Shown here: piece by piece, positions 29,380-37,816 of the stretch
Layout: every line of letters starts with the position of its first letter
Position numbering within the stretch: the first letter of the stretch is position 1
Assembly (NCBI GenBank): GCA_963821735.1
Contig: CAWGFK010000027.1
Span: 186,001-250,000 of the forward strand
Length of the DNA: 64,000 bases
Reading direction: 5' to 3'
Source of the DNA: Laspinema sp963821735
GTDB taxonomy: Bacteria > Cyanobacteriota > Cyanobacteriia > Cyanobacteriales > Laspinemataceae
The notes under the pieces: generated by a model
What the model was told of the DNA's origin: nothing
Database searches by the model: none
The model's input: the letters and a program-made list of their open reading frames with translations, nothing else
Position numbers and translations under genes: made by a program

Positions 29380-29780
29380 ATGGTTCAGAAAATTCAAAAA
29401 TCAGAAAGCGAGTGGAAAGAACAACTCAGCCCGGAACAGTTTAAGGTGACCCGAAAGAAGGGAACCGAAAGAGCGTTCACGGGAGCCTACCACGATAATA
29501 AAGAGAAAGGAGTTTATAAATGCGTCTGTTGCGGGACGGAGTTATTTAGCTCACAGACTAAGTTTGACTCCGGTACCGGGTGGCCCTCCTTTTGGCACCG
29601 ATTGAGGAGGGACATATCGCCGAAGAAGAGGACCGCGCCCTGTTTATGCGTCGGACAGAAGTTCTCTGTGCCAATTGTGACGCCCATCTCGGTCACGTTT
29701 TTCCCGATGGACCGAAACCGACGGGGTTGCGCTACTGCATTAATTCGGCATCCCTGGACTTTGAAAAAGTAGAAGATTAA
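29380..29780 (+). CDS. msrB: Peptide-methionine (R)-S-oxide reductase, frameshifted
   Basis: Repairs oxidised methionine in proteins. The N-terminal half (SEWKEQLSPEQFKVTRKKGT, CVCCGTELF, FDSGTGWPSFW) is in one frame and the rest (EEDRALFMRRTEVLCANCDA, HLGHVFPDGP, LRYCINSASL) in another. Zinc Cys pairs CVCC and CANC and the catalytic Cys in RYCINS are all present. The expected WQPI reads TGGCACCGATT here instead of TGGCAACCGATT, so one missing A in an AA pair explains the break; the repaired protein is 133 residues. Confidence 0.9.
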
Positions 29781-30284
29781 AGGGGGGAGGAGGTCAGATG
29801 GCGATCGCAACCGCTGACCGTTGAACTCCCCGGAAGCACCTGGGCAACGCCTACTCTGCGATCAAACAACATATCCCGCGCTCATCGGGCGGGAAGTCAT
29901 TTAAGGTCTATTGTCTGCATTCACCATAACACTCTGAGGGGAAATCCCCTCTTTTTTTTACAAAAGTTTACTTGTTTTCTCCCGGACCGTTTCCCACTGT
30001 TTCAGAGGCAACGACCGAAAAAGTTTTATGGTGATGATGCAATATAACTAAGAGGCAAAGTATCGTAAAAACTGTTTTTTTAAGCTAACTTATCTTTGCA
30101 TGAACTCCATAAAAGTTATCCCTAAAATTATCCTAACATCCCCCGCAGAGGCTCTTAAACAAAACTTAAAACCCCCTTGACAGGAGAAAGTAGAGGCTCT
30201 TTAATGAAGATGTTCAGAGGATTAAAGAGGGTAGCGCCAGCGCTCCACTCTTCAACCCTTATTCACTTCAAACCAGACAAAACA
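29781..30284. other. 500-base intergenic region before the secreted-protein cluster
   Basis: Contains the terminator at 29936-29959 and otherwise AT-rich DNA with no supported gene; it likely carries the promoter of the downstream cluster. Confidence 0.4.
29936..29959 (+). terminator. Rho-independent terminator
   Basis: GAGGGG (29936-29941), loop AAAT, CCCCTC (29946-29951) and eight T bases. It would end msrB transcription or a short transcript from the preceding 150 bases. Confidence 0.8.
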
Positions 30285-30692
30285 ATGATGATCTCTCTTA
30301 CAGCTTCTAAAACCGTTGCTCAAGTTGTCAAAATGCCGAAACTCAGCGGCCTAGTCGGTTTACTGACCCTCGCCACTTTAGGCATTGCATCCCTTCCTGC
30401 TCAAGCTGGGGGATACCGCGTCACTGGGGATAGTGCTGTGGTTCAAACCAGTGAACAGCGTGCGGTGGTGATCGGCAATGGCAACTTTGTTGACCAAAAT
30501 TCCACCCAAACCAATATCGATCGCCGGGGTGGTGGAGTCGGAAACCAAGGGGTTGTTCAGGACCAATTGCAGAATGCCGATGTTTACGGACATCACAATC
30601 AAATCCGTCAAAGCAATCGGCAAACCACTGTGGAAGCGGATAGCACACGGTTCGCACCTCGCCCTCGTCCTCACTATCAAAAGAAACATTAA
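30285..30692 (+). CDS. Secreted protein with curlin-like repeats
   Basis: 135 residues from the double ATG at 30285 (MMISLTASKTVAQ). The signal peptide LVGLLTLATLGIASLPAQA is followed by a mature part with AVVIGNGNFVDQNSTQTN and QNADVYGHHNQIRQSNRQTT. The G-x-x-N-x-x-x-Q spacing resembles curlin (CsgA/CsgB) amyloid repeats. The C-terminus is Arg/Pro/His rich. It is first of four exported proteins in a row on the same strand. Curlin-like is an inference from the repeat pattern. Confidence 0.65.
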   Translation: MMISLTASKTVAQVVKMPKLSGLVGLLTLATLGIASLPAQAGGYRVTGDSAVVQTSEQRAVVIGNGNFVDQNSTQTNIDRRGGGVGNQGVVQDQLQNADVYGHHNQIRQSNRQTTVEADSTRFAPRPRPHYQKKH

Positions 30693-30775
30693 GGCGATCG
30701 CTGGTGGAGAACTCCCGATTCTGACGTCGGGATAGATCTCACCCGACGTCATCCCCTTTACTCACGGTGCCAATT

Positions 30776-31102
30776 ATGCTCACACCATTCAACCGAGTCT
30801 ATCTGATAGCGACCCTTTCCACCGTGGCGATCGCCACTCCCTTAGCGGCACAAGTCTCCCCGGGTAACAATCGACCTCTGACCCCCTCCATTGATCAACA
30901 AACGGCGATTACCGGCAACGGTAACACCGTTAACCAGAACATCAATGTATATTATGTTGACCCCCCGGGTCGGACCTTTCCGAATTCCGCTGTGCCCTCC
31001 TCGAACCGCCTATACCAATCGGTTAGCCCCAGTCTCATCCGCACTCCGGCTAATCTTCCCAACGCTTCTTCACGAAACCCTCAAAATTTCATCCGCCACT
31101 AA
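30776..31102 (+). CDS. Small secreted protein, curlin-like motif
   Basis: 108 residues from ATG 30776 (MLTPFNRVYLIATLSTVAIA, signal peptide ending PLAAQ). The mature part has TAITGNGNTVNQNINVYYVD, the same GNGNxxxQN motif as the upstream gene, then a Pro/Ser/Asn-rich tail. A GTG 9 bases upstream is an alternative start. Likely co-transcribed with its neighbours. Confidence 0.6.
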   Translation: MLTPFNRVYLIATLSTVAIATPLAAQVSPGNNRPLTPSIDQQTAITGNGNTVNQNINVYYVDPPGRTFPNSAVPSSNRLYQSVSPSLIRTPANLPNASSRNPQNFIRH

Positions 31103-31239
31103 TGGCCTAATTTTGATAATTTCGTGAACGCAATATTAGAGTCAATCTTGGTGCATCCCCTTTATTTCCTGTCATTCAATCGGGCAGAAAAGACTTCCTT
31201 TGTTCTTCTCCTATTTAGTCATCTTCATTGGTAAAGTTC

Positions 31240-31659
31240 ATGAAAAAATACTCATTTCTAAGTAGTTTATCCATTGCTGCTTTATTCAGCATTGCCCCCA
31301 TTCGGATAGATTTAGCTGCCGCCCAATGTGTGCAAATTGATACCGGCGTGCAAATTTCCATCAGTGGCGGAGGTCCGGCGCAGCAAACCAATACCGTAGA
31401 CATGGGAAACCCCGGCACTTGTGGTCGCAATGCCACCGTGACTACGGGAACTCAAATTCATGTCGGACCGAATCGGGCGGTTCAAAACCGTTCCGTTCGT
31501 CAGTCGGTCCGAGGGACAGAGCGACTGCTCCGGTCAACTGGCTATCCAGTGCAGATTCAAGTTAATCCTCAAATCAATGTAGATAATCCCGCCGATCGCA
31601 TTAACTCTATTAATAATCCAGCTTTGCGCTATCGAGAACAACTGCGGTTAATTGAGTAA
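31240..31659 (+). CDS. Secreted protein with conserved Cys pair
   Basis: 139 residues, signal peptide MKKYSFLSSLSIAALFSIAP ending near AAAQC. The mature protein has two Cys (AAAQCVQID and NPGTCGRNA) that could form a disulfide, an N-rich strand pattern (VQIQVNPQINVDNPADRINS) and a short basic tail. Third of four exported proteins. No known domain. Confidence 0.6.
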   Translation: MKKYSFLSSLSIAALFSIAPIRIDLAAAQCVQIDTGVQISISGGGPAQQTNTVDMGNPGTCGRNATVTTGTQIHVGPNRAVQNRSVRQSVRGTERLLRSTGYPVQIQVNPQINVDNPADRINSINNPALRYREQLRLIE

Positions 31660-31722
31660 TTGGACGGGATTAAAAGAATGAGTTAGATTGGCTGCTGCTT
31701 TTTTGTATTTAGGACTAAAATC

Positions 31723-32361
31723 ATGTATAGAACTATCAAGTTTATGGGGTATTTAATCAAGCCGCCCCACAGGATGAGATGGGTTGCCCTGTGCACATCT
31801 TTAGCCGCATTGGTGTTCGGGGCGACTCAGGCTCAGTCCCAGATGTCAATTCAGGTGGATGAACAGGGAATTCGAGTCGAATCCGAGGGGGGATTGAGGA
31901 TTGAATCCGTTCGCAGTCGCAGTCGCCTCGGGCAACCGACTCACTTAGAGCGATCGCAACCGGGATGGATGGGTTTCCCCCTTGAGCGCCCGAATCTGGT
32001 GTCTCAGTCGGTGTATTCCCGGCAGTCACGGGGGAGTAACCTCTCTCAAACCCAAGAAACTGGGATTACGGTAGATCCCGACCAATTATTAGCCCTGGAA
32101 GTGTGGGGCGATCGCGGCACTTACATCAACGCCGAGATTGTGATTGATGGGACAGTGGTGGAAACTATTCGCGGCAACTATACGGCGATCGACCTCTCGT
32201 CCTACCTCAATCCGGGCAAAAATGAGATTGAAATCATCGGGAATTATACTCCGGCTAATTCCAACATTTATGTGGAGTTAACCGGCGATCGTAATACAGT
32301 CCGGCATGAAACTCAGGGTACGGGCCGCCTCAATCAAACCCTGATTCTGGACCAGCGTTAA
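31723..32361 (+). CDS. Secreted beta-rich protein
   Basis: 212 residues. A long basic N-terminus precedes a hydrophobic export signal (WVALCTSLAALVFGATQAQS). After a variable Arg/Ser region, the last 100 residues form an immunoglobulin-like beta pattern: DQLLALEVWGDRGTYINAEI, TVVETIRGNYTAIDLSSYLN, NEIEIIGNYTPANSNIYVEL. It may be the surface or assembly partner of the preceding curlin-like proteins. The start could be the Met at 31744. Confidence 0.6.
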   Translation: MYRTIKFMGYLIKPPHRMRWVALCTSLAALVFGATQAQSQMSIQVDEQGIRVESEGGLRIESVRSRSRLGQPTHLERSQPGWMGFPLERPNLVSQSVYSRQSRGSNLSQTQETGITVDPDQLLALEVWGDRGTYINAEIVIDGTVVETIRGNYTAIDLSSYLNPGKNEIEIIGNYTPANSNIYVELTGDRNTVRHETQGTGRLNQTLILDQR

Positions 32362-32630
32362 TTCGTGAGTTCCAGGTTACAGTTAGCCTCGGTCCAGTCC
32401 AGGTGAGAAACCGGGTTTCTTTACAAAATATATAGCAATCCACAACCCAAAAAGGTCTAAAAACCCGGTTTTTTATCTTTAGAATTGAAATCTAGCGTTT
32501 CCCGAACTCTCAGGGTACAGAGGCTATCAGGAGTGCGACCATCTCAATTTTACCTAAAACCCGATCTGACCTCTCCCCGGCCCTCTCCTAAGAGGAGAGG
32601 GAGAATACAGAATTCGGTTGTCAAAGGTCT

Positions 32631-32746
32631 GCAAAAACCCGCAGGCTTAAGCCTGGAGCTACACGGACGTAGCGAAGCCCGGCCCTTGGGCTATAGCCCG
32701 GCCGGGCTAAAAGCGAAAACCGACTTTTACCAACCGGATTTGGTAT
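32631..32746. repeat. Dispersed repeat, REP family 3, copy 1
   Basis: GCAAAAACCCGCAGGCTTAA, then GAGCTACACGGAC, then ACCGACTTTTACCAACCGGA and TTTGGTAT. The same order of blocks occurs in reverse at 59029-59128, and the first half again inside the gene at 37817-39860. Confidence 0.65.
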
Positions 32747-32914
32747 AAGGAACTTTTTTTATTGCTAAAAGGGGGGAATTTACCTCTTTCTCCCCCTTCC
32801 CTTGTAGGGAAGGGGGCTGGGGGGTTAGGTCTCTTTTCAAAATTGAGATGTTCCCGTGATTGGCCTCCTAATCTGCGTAAGTCTGGCCTAAAAATGTGCG
32901 ATTTCCCTAGCCGA

Positions 32915-33997
32915 TTACAGTTCATTATAAATCCCTAACAATTCATCAACTCGATGGGCGCAAGTATGACGACTGTGAATGATTTCTAACCCGTTTTTTA
33001 CTAATTCTTGCGCCATTTCTCTATCCTTCAATACCGTTTTTAAATACTGCTGCATTTCTTCCCCACTGTGAGCAATTAGATAGTCTTGACCGGGCCTAAA
33101 TAAGCCCTCGGCATCTTCCCAGGGGGAACAAATTAAGGGAATTCCACAAGCTAAGGCTTCAAAGACGCGAATGGTAGGAATGCCTGGAAGAACCTTGACA
33201 TAAAAGCGCCGGGGAACGTGAATGGTGACCCGATATTGGGCGAAGACTTGGGGAACTTCAGCATTGGGTAACCATCCGGCATAGTCAATTCCAGCAGCTT
33301 GCAAAGCGGCAACTGCCTCCTGGGGATACCGCACCCCATGAACCCGGGTTTTGAGGTCCAAATCTTTGGCAGGTTCGAGGAGAAATTGATATAATTCTTC
33401 GGTTCTTTCTTCATCTCCCCAGTTGCCAATCCAGACTAAATCTCCCGTGGGTTCGACCTCGGGGAGGGGATGAAATACGCGGATATCCGCAGCTTCGTGC
33501 CAAGTCCAAGCCCGCTGAATCCAGTTTTCTTTTAAATAGATATCCCGGATAATTTGACCATAGGCTAAGACGCCATCATAGTGAGTCAAATCGTAGGCTG
33601 CCATTGCCTTGCGATCGCTGACACAGCGGTGATGGGTATCGTGGAATAGCAGGCGATATCCCCCGACGCGATCGCGATGTTGTCCAATTTTTTTAACCAG
33701 TTCCGAATCGTTCCATTCATGAACGATCGCTAACTGGGTTCCTGCTAAAGCGCAGTCCAAGTCTAGGGTGTTTAAATCGTAGGAAATGCTCTCTAAACCC
33801 GGATACGCGGCTTGAAATTGGGCGATCGCATCGGGGCGTTCGGTGAGCATATTTTGCCGACTCCAGCCATCCTGGGGTTCATACACCTCAACCTGATGAC
33901 CCCGATGGATTAACTCCCGAACGATTCCCCGTAAAAAATGCGCGTTTCCATGATTCCAGTCTGACACCAAGGAGTGATAAAACAATGCAATTTTCAT
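32915..33997 (-). CDS. Glycosyltransferase, CgeB-like GT-B family
   Basis: 360 residues starting MKIALFYHSLVSDWNHGNAH. An N-terminal Rossmann half with LRGIVRELIHRGHQVEVYEP precedes a donor-binding half containing FPRRFY-like VPRRFYVKVLPGIPTIRVFE and ALACGIPLICSPWEDAEGLF. The Glu/Gly/Pro pattern is that of CgeB/YkvP-like glycosyltransferases that modify surface or secreted glycans. It lies at the downstream end of the saccharide cluster, with the AI-2E-like gene between it and the GT4 gene. Acceptor and sugar are unknown. Confidence 0.85.
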   Translation of the reverse strand: MKIALFYHSLVSDWNHGNAHFLRGIVRELIHRGHQVEVYEPQDGWSRQNMLTERPDAIAQFQAAYPGLESISYDLNTLDLDCALAGTQLAIVHEWNDSELVKKIGQHRDRVGGYRLLFHDTHHRCVSDRKAMAAYDLTHYDGVLAYGQIIRDIYLKENWIQRAWTWHEAADIRVFHPLPEVEPTGDLVWIGNWGDEERTEELYQFLLEPAKDLDLKTRVHGVRYPQEAVAALQAAGIDYAGWLPNAEVPQVFAQYRVTIHVPRRFYVKVLPGIPTIRVFEALACGIPLICSPWEDAEGLFRPGQDYLIAHSGEEMQQYLKTVLKDREMAQELVKNGLEIIHSRHTCAHRVDELLGIYNEL

Positions 33998-34118
33998 CGA
34001 TTATTTTCCCGTACAATAATTGCCAATTTTGAAGACATTTTTACGCATTATACCTCCTTATTTGTAGAAAGTTTCCCTGAATTCAAACAACCCACTCGAT
34101 AAGAGCGCCAAGCCAAAC

Positions 34119-35207
34119 TTAGGGTTCAGCATCCGTTAGGGGTTCCCCGGGTAAGGTGTCTGGTACTGGAGGGGAATAAACTTCTTGTCGGGTCCAATTG
34201 TTCATTACATCCTTAACGAATACTTCCTTCAACCAAATTTGTAACACCGCTACGATGGGGAGGGCCAGGAATAAACCAAGGAGGCCAAAAAACTGAGAAA
34301 AAATCAGCATAGAGGTTAAAGTAACCGCCGGGGGTAAAGAGATTTCATTTTCCATCACCATTGGGGTTAAGACTAGCCCTTCTAGCTGCTCAATAAACAG
34401 GTAAAATACAATGACTATCACTCCTTTTACCGGGGAATCTAGGAAGGCTAGGGCGATGGGTGGAATGGAACCGAGAATTGGACCAATATTGGGAATATAG
34501 GTCACTAAACCGGATATCATGCCATTGACTAATGCTAAGGGGATGCCTATTACCCATAAGCCTAATCCACTGGCGACCCCAATAAAAATCATGTTAAAAA
34601 TTCGGGCAATTGCCCAACCCACGAGATTATGTTCGCATCCCTGGAGAATTTCATCGATTCGTCGGCGATAAAATGCTGGGAATAGTATTATAAAACCCTG
34701 TCGATAGAGACTTGGGTTTGCTAATAGCATGACAATGAGTACGAGAACCAATAGCAAGTTCAATATAAAGTCTAACGAGTTAGAGAAAATATTAAAAAAG
34801 CCGCCAAACCAACTTAAACCGATATTAGGAATGCGTTCTGTTAAAAATTCAATATTTTGAATATCTTCAATCACCTGATCGGGAATAAATCTTTGTGCCC
34901 ATTGATACCACTGACGCAACTGTGCCAATGCTTGGGGGAGGAGTTCCAGCAATTGTTGAAATTGATCAACAACTCTGGGGAAAATTAAGACGAAAAATAA
35001 ACCAACGATGGCGATAAGCAGGCCAATTGTCAGGGCAATGGCAAACCCGCGATTCAGACGCGATCGCTGCAAGCGACAGACCACCCGGTTGAGGACTGTG
35101 GCAAAGGCAACTGCGGCAAAAACCAGCAGTAATACGGTTTTAATTTCCCAGAGAATAATCAAGGAAACAATAAAAGCAATTGCCCCAATCAGGTTACTAA
35201 AACTCAA
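34119..35207 (-). CDS. AI-2E family transporter-like membrane protein
   Basis: 362 residues with about eight hydrophobic helices, for example LLVFAAVAFATVLNRVV, FAIALTIGLLIAIVGLFFVL and FILNLLLVLVLIVMLLANPS. The family signature LVTYIPNIGPILGSIPPIAL is present. Members of this large family export small molecules or act as sodium/proton antiporters; the name does not imply quorum sensing here. It sits between two glycosyltransferase genes and may be an unrelated insertion in the cluster. Confidence 0.88.
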   Translation of the reverse strand: MSFSNLIGAIAFIVSLIILWEIKTVLLLVFAAVAFATVLNRVVCRLQRSRLNRGFAIALTIGLLIAIVGLFFVLIFPRVVDQFQQLLELLPQALAQLRQWYQWAQRFIPDQVIEDIQNIEFLTERIPNIGLSWFGGFFNIFSNSLDFILNLLLVLVLIVMLLANPSLYRQGFIILFPAFYRRRIDEILQGCEHNLVGWAIARIFNMIFIGVASGLGLWVIGIPLALVNGMISGLVTYIPNIGPILGSIPPIALAFLDSPVKGVIVIVFYLFIEQLEGLVLTPMVMENEISLPPAVTLTSMLIFSQFFGLLGLFLALPIVAVLQIWLKEVFVKDVMNNWTRQEVYSPPVPDTLPGEPLTDAEP

Positions 35208-35264
35208 TGTTCTCCCTCCTTTATTATCAATTTTCTTCAGGTTAATGGTTTGAATTCAGCCGGT

Positions 35265-36413
35265 TTAAATCCGATAAGCAGTCTCCCTTTTCTCTTGGCG
35301 ATCGCCCACCGGCTGTACCCCCAGTAGCACTTGATACAGTGCTAAATAACTGGCTGCCATGCGATCGCTGGTGAAGTCTAAGGCCCGAGTATAAGCGCGA
35401 TCGGCCCACTGTTGCCGACTTTCGCGATCGCAAATCAACCGATTCAGTTGATACGCAAGCTCTTTATCCTCATTGGGAGCGACAAACAGGGCTGCATCTT
35501 CCCAAATTTCCCGCAAGCTGGGAATATCTCCCAACACTAACGCACATCCCGATAGCGCCGCCTCCAGTACCGATAACCCAAAGGGTTCATATCGTGCGGG
35601 TAAGGCATAAATTGCCGCCCGGGCGTACCAGTGAGATAAGGTTGGGGGAGATAAGCGCCCCAAGCGGGTCACCCTAGGGGAACGGCCCTCGGTGTGAGCG
35701 TTTCCCCCATTGGGATGTTTATCCTCCCCTGCGAGATAAATCGGCCAAAATACTTCCGGGGCGATCGCCTCTAAAGCGGCCACATTTTTAGCTTCATCCC
35801 ACAACCGCCCGACGGAGAGAATAAAGTCTTGCTTCTCATCCCGATAAAATAGCTGGCGATCGCGTCCATTGGGAATCACACTTCCCTTTAAAAACGGTCC
35901 ATAGTGAGTGTGGAGGGCAGCTAACATGGCCCGAGACGGGGCGGCGATCGCATCTGCCGCCTTGACTCCCTGCTGCACTGCCTTGTGATATCGACTCCAG
36001 CTTGCCGGGACTGCCTCCCCCTTCACCGCCTCCCACCAAGACAAAACACAAGAATGTCCCACCACCAACACTGGCGCATTCCAAGGCAAGGCCGCATGAA
36101 CATATCCATTCAAATGAATCAGATCCGGCTGAATCTGCGCCGCCAAATCCAGCAACCACTCTCCCGCCTCTCGCACATCCTCCCAAGGCTCCTCCATCCA
36201 TTCCAGCTTAAACTCACTCGCCCTCACCTGCACATTCGCGAGGGTTCCCACTTGCGCCTCCTGTTCGGGCGTCAGCGGTGTACCCATTGTTGCCAAGGTC
36301 ACATTCACCTTGTATTTTTCCAGTGCTTTCACCAGTTCCAAGGCATAAGTCCAAACTCCGCCCACGGTGTCAGCCGTCATCAGAATATGTTGAGGAAATC
36401 CATTTGAAATCAT
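35265..36413 (-). CDS. Glycosyltransferase family 4
   Basis: 382 residues from the ATG at 36413 (MISNGFPQHILMTADTVGGV). I choose this start because the glycogen-synthase-like N-terminal motif TADTVGGVWTYALEL follows directly. The donor site shows RYEPFGLSVLEAALSGCALV (E-x7-E) and the phosphate-binding SVGRLWDEAKN. Retaining GT-B enzyme, probably cytoplasmic. It lies immediately downstream of the radical SAM gene and is likely in the same operon. Confidence 0.9.
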   Translation of the reverse strand: MISNGFPQHILMTADTVGGVWTYALELVKALEKYKVNVTLATMGTPLTPEQEAQVGTLANVQVRASEFKLEWMEEPWEDVREAGEWLLDLAAQIQPDLIHLNGYVHAALPWNAPVLVVGHSCVLSWWEAVKGEAVPASWSRYHKAVQQGVKAADAIAAPSRAMLAALHTHYGPFLKGSVIPNGRDRQLFYRDEKQDFILSVGRLWDEAKNVAALEAIAPEVFWPIYLAGEDKHPNGGNAHTEGRSPRVTRLGRLSPPTLSHWYARAAIYALPARYEPFGLSVLEAALSGCALVLGDIPSLREIWEDAALFVAPNEDKELAYQLNRLICDRESRQQWADRAYTRALDFTSDRMAASYLALYQVLLGVQPVGDRQEKRETAYRI

Positions 36414-36454
36414 GATTCTATTAACCGCAATTGACTCCTTAAACTCGCTAATTT

Positions 36455-37802
36455 TTACAAATGACTGGGAGAGTGGATTTCTCCAACGCCAACCCTTTCT
36501 GAAGAACCCTGCACCAACTGCCGCGCATTGGGGTTTTCTAACTCCCACAAAGGTAACGGCTGTTCCTCTTGAATATCGCTAAATTCCCGATAAACCGCCA
36601 GATAATATTCATTCGCCCGTTCCCAAGCAGAGTCATCGGGAAAACCCCAGCGTTTAGTATAGTCAGGAGAACCTGGATAAGGAAACAGGGGAACAGGTTT
36701 ATTGGCCCAAACTCCAAACTGTTGTAAGTGCTGACGCCAATTCTCCACTGCCTCGGGTTCGTCTAATTTCCCTTCTAGTAAATTGGCTTGCACAAACGGC
36801 ACATTTTGTTTGGCATAAATTAGCAAGTCGCTAATTTCATCCGTAGACAACCGACATTTTTTATCCAACAGTTCCCGACCCTGGGCGGAAATACTTTCCA
36901 CCCCCGCCTCAATAGAAACACAACCCGCCTGTCCCAGTAACTCTAATAAAGGCTTAGTCCATAAATCGATGCGCGTCTGCACCCCAAATTTTATCTTTCG
37001 GTCCACTAAGGATTCCAGTAAAACGCGATTGGGTAAGAAAATTTCATCAATAAAATAGACATACTCTATCCCTTGATAAATCAATCCATCCAGTTCTTCT
37101 AAAATTACTGCCAGAGGACGTTTGCGATAGGCATTCCTAAAATTGTCCTTCGCACAAAATGAGCAGTGATAGGGACAGCCGCGAGAGGTTTCCATTTCCG
37201 CACCGGGTCCCTGTGGGCGAGGCATCAAAGCGGTGGTGATGATGGAAATGGCGATCGATGCTGGCTTGGGGCCAATGTAAGGCCGGTAAAGCGTTTAGGT
37301 CCGAGGTATGCGGTCCTCCCTGTTGTTTCACTTCTCCATTTTCCCGATAACAAATGGACGGAATTTGATGCCAGTTTCCCGTTAATTGAGGTAAGATTTC
37401 TTCGGCTTCTCCCAAAACCACCACATCCACCTTTAATTTGTTTAAAGCAGCTTTTGGGGTAGTAGAACCGTGAGGACCGATCGCCACTTTGACCCCCCCC
37501 ATCTTGCCGAGAGCGCGTAAGGTTTCTTGGGGTACGCGCAGTTCCGGAGGGGGACAGCGCCAGAATAAATAACTGGGTGCAGTGGTGATGACAGTAAAAT
37601 CCGGATTAAACTCTGCAATCTGTTCTCGAATTTGAGAAACAGAGAGTTCTAATAATTGGGCATCAACCAGCAGCACCTCGTGTCCCGCTTGTTCTAAAAG
37701 GGCTTGGGCATAGCCATATTCCAGAGGAAGATGGGCATCGCGACAGCCAAAATAGGTGCTGCCTTCAAAGGTCCAGTTTGGGTTAATTAAAGCATATTTC
37801 AT
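36455..37802 (-). CDS. B12-binding radical SAM protein, frameshifted
   Basis: The N-terminal part (37802-37137) is a B12-binding-like domain: MKYALINPNWTFEGSTYFGC, GYAQALLEQAGHEVLLVDAQ, then VVVLGEAEEILPQL. The C-terminal part (37228-36455) is the radical SAM barrel with the 4Fe-4S motif CPYHCSFC and SIEAGVESIS. One indel at about 37210-37225 separates RHFHHHHRFDA from QGPGAEMETSRG; repaired, the protein is about 448 residues. It matches radical SAM proteins found with glycosyltransferases and epimerases in a conserved saccharide cassette I recall from Rhizobiales (the so-called rhizo-twelve system). The reaction is unknown. Confidence 0.8.
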
Positions 37803-37816
37803 CGGATGTAACCTCT

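Noticed and set aside
30177..30284. Upstream start of the first secreted protein
   Set aside because: The extra 36 residues would precede the signal peptide; the double ATG at 30285 fits export better.
34119..35207. Quorum-sensing function from the AI-2E family name
   Set aside because: The family is broad and the name is historical; nothing here supports AI-2 signalling.
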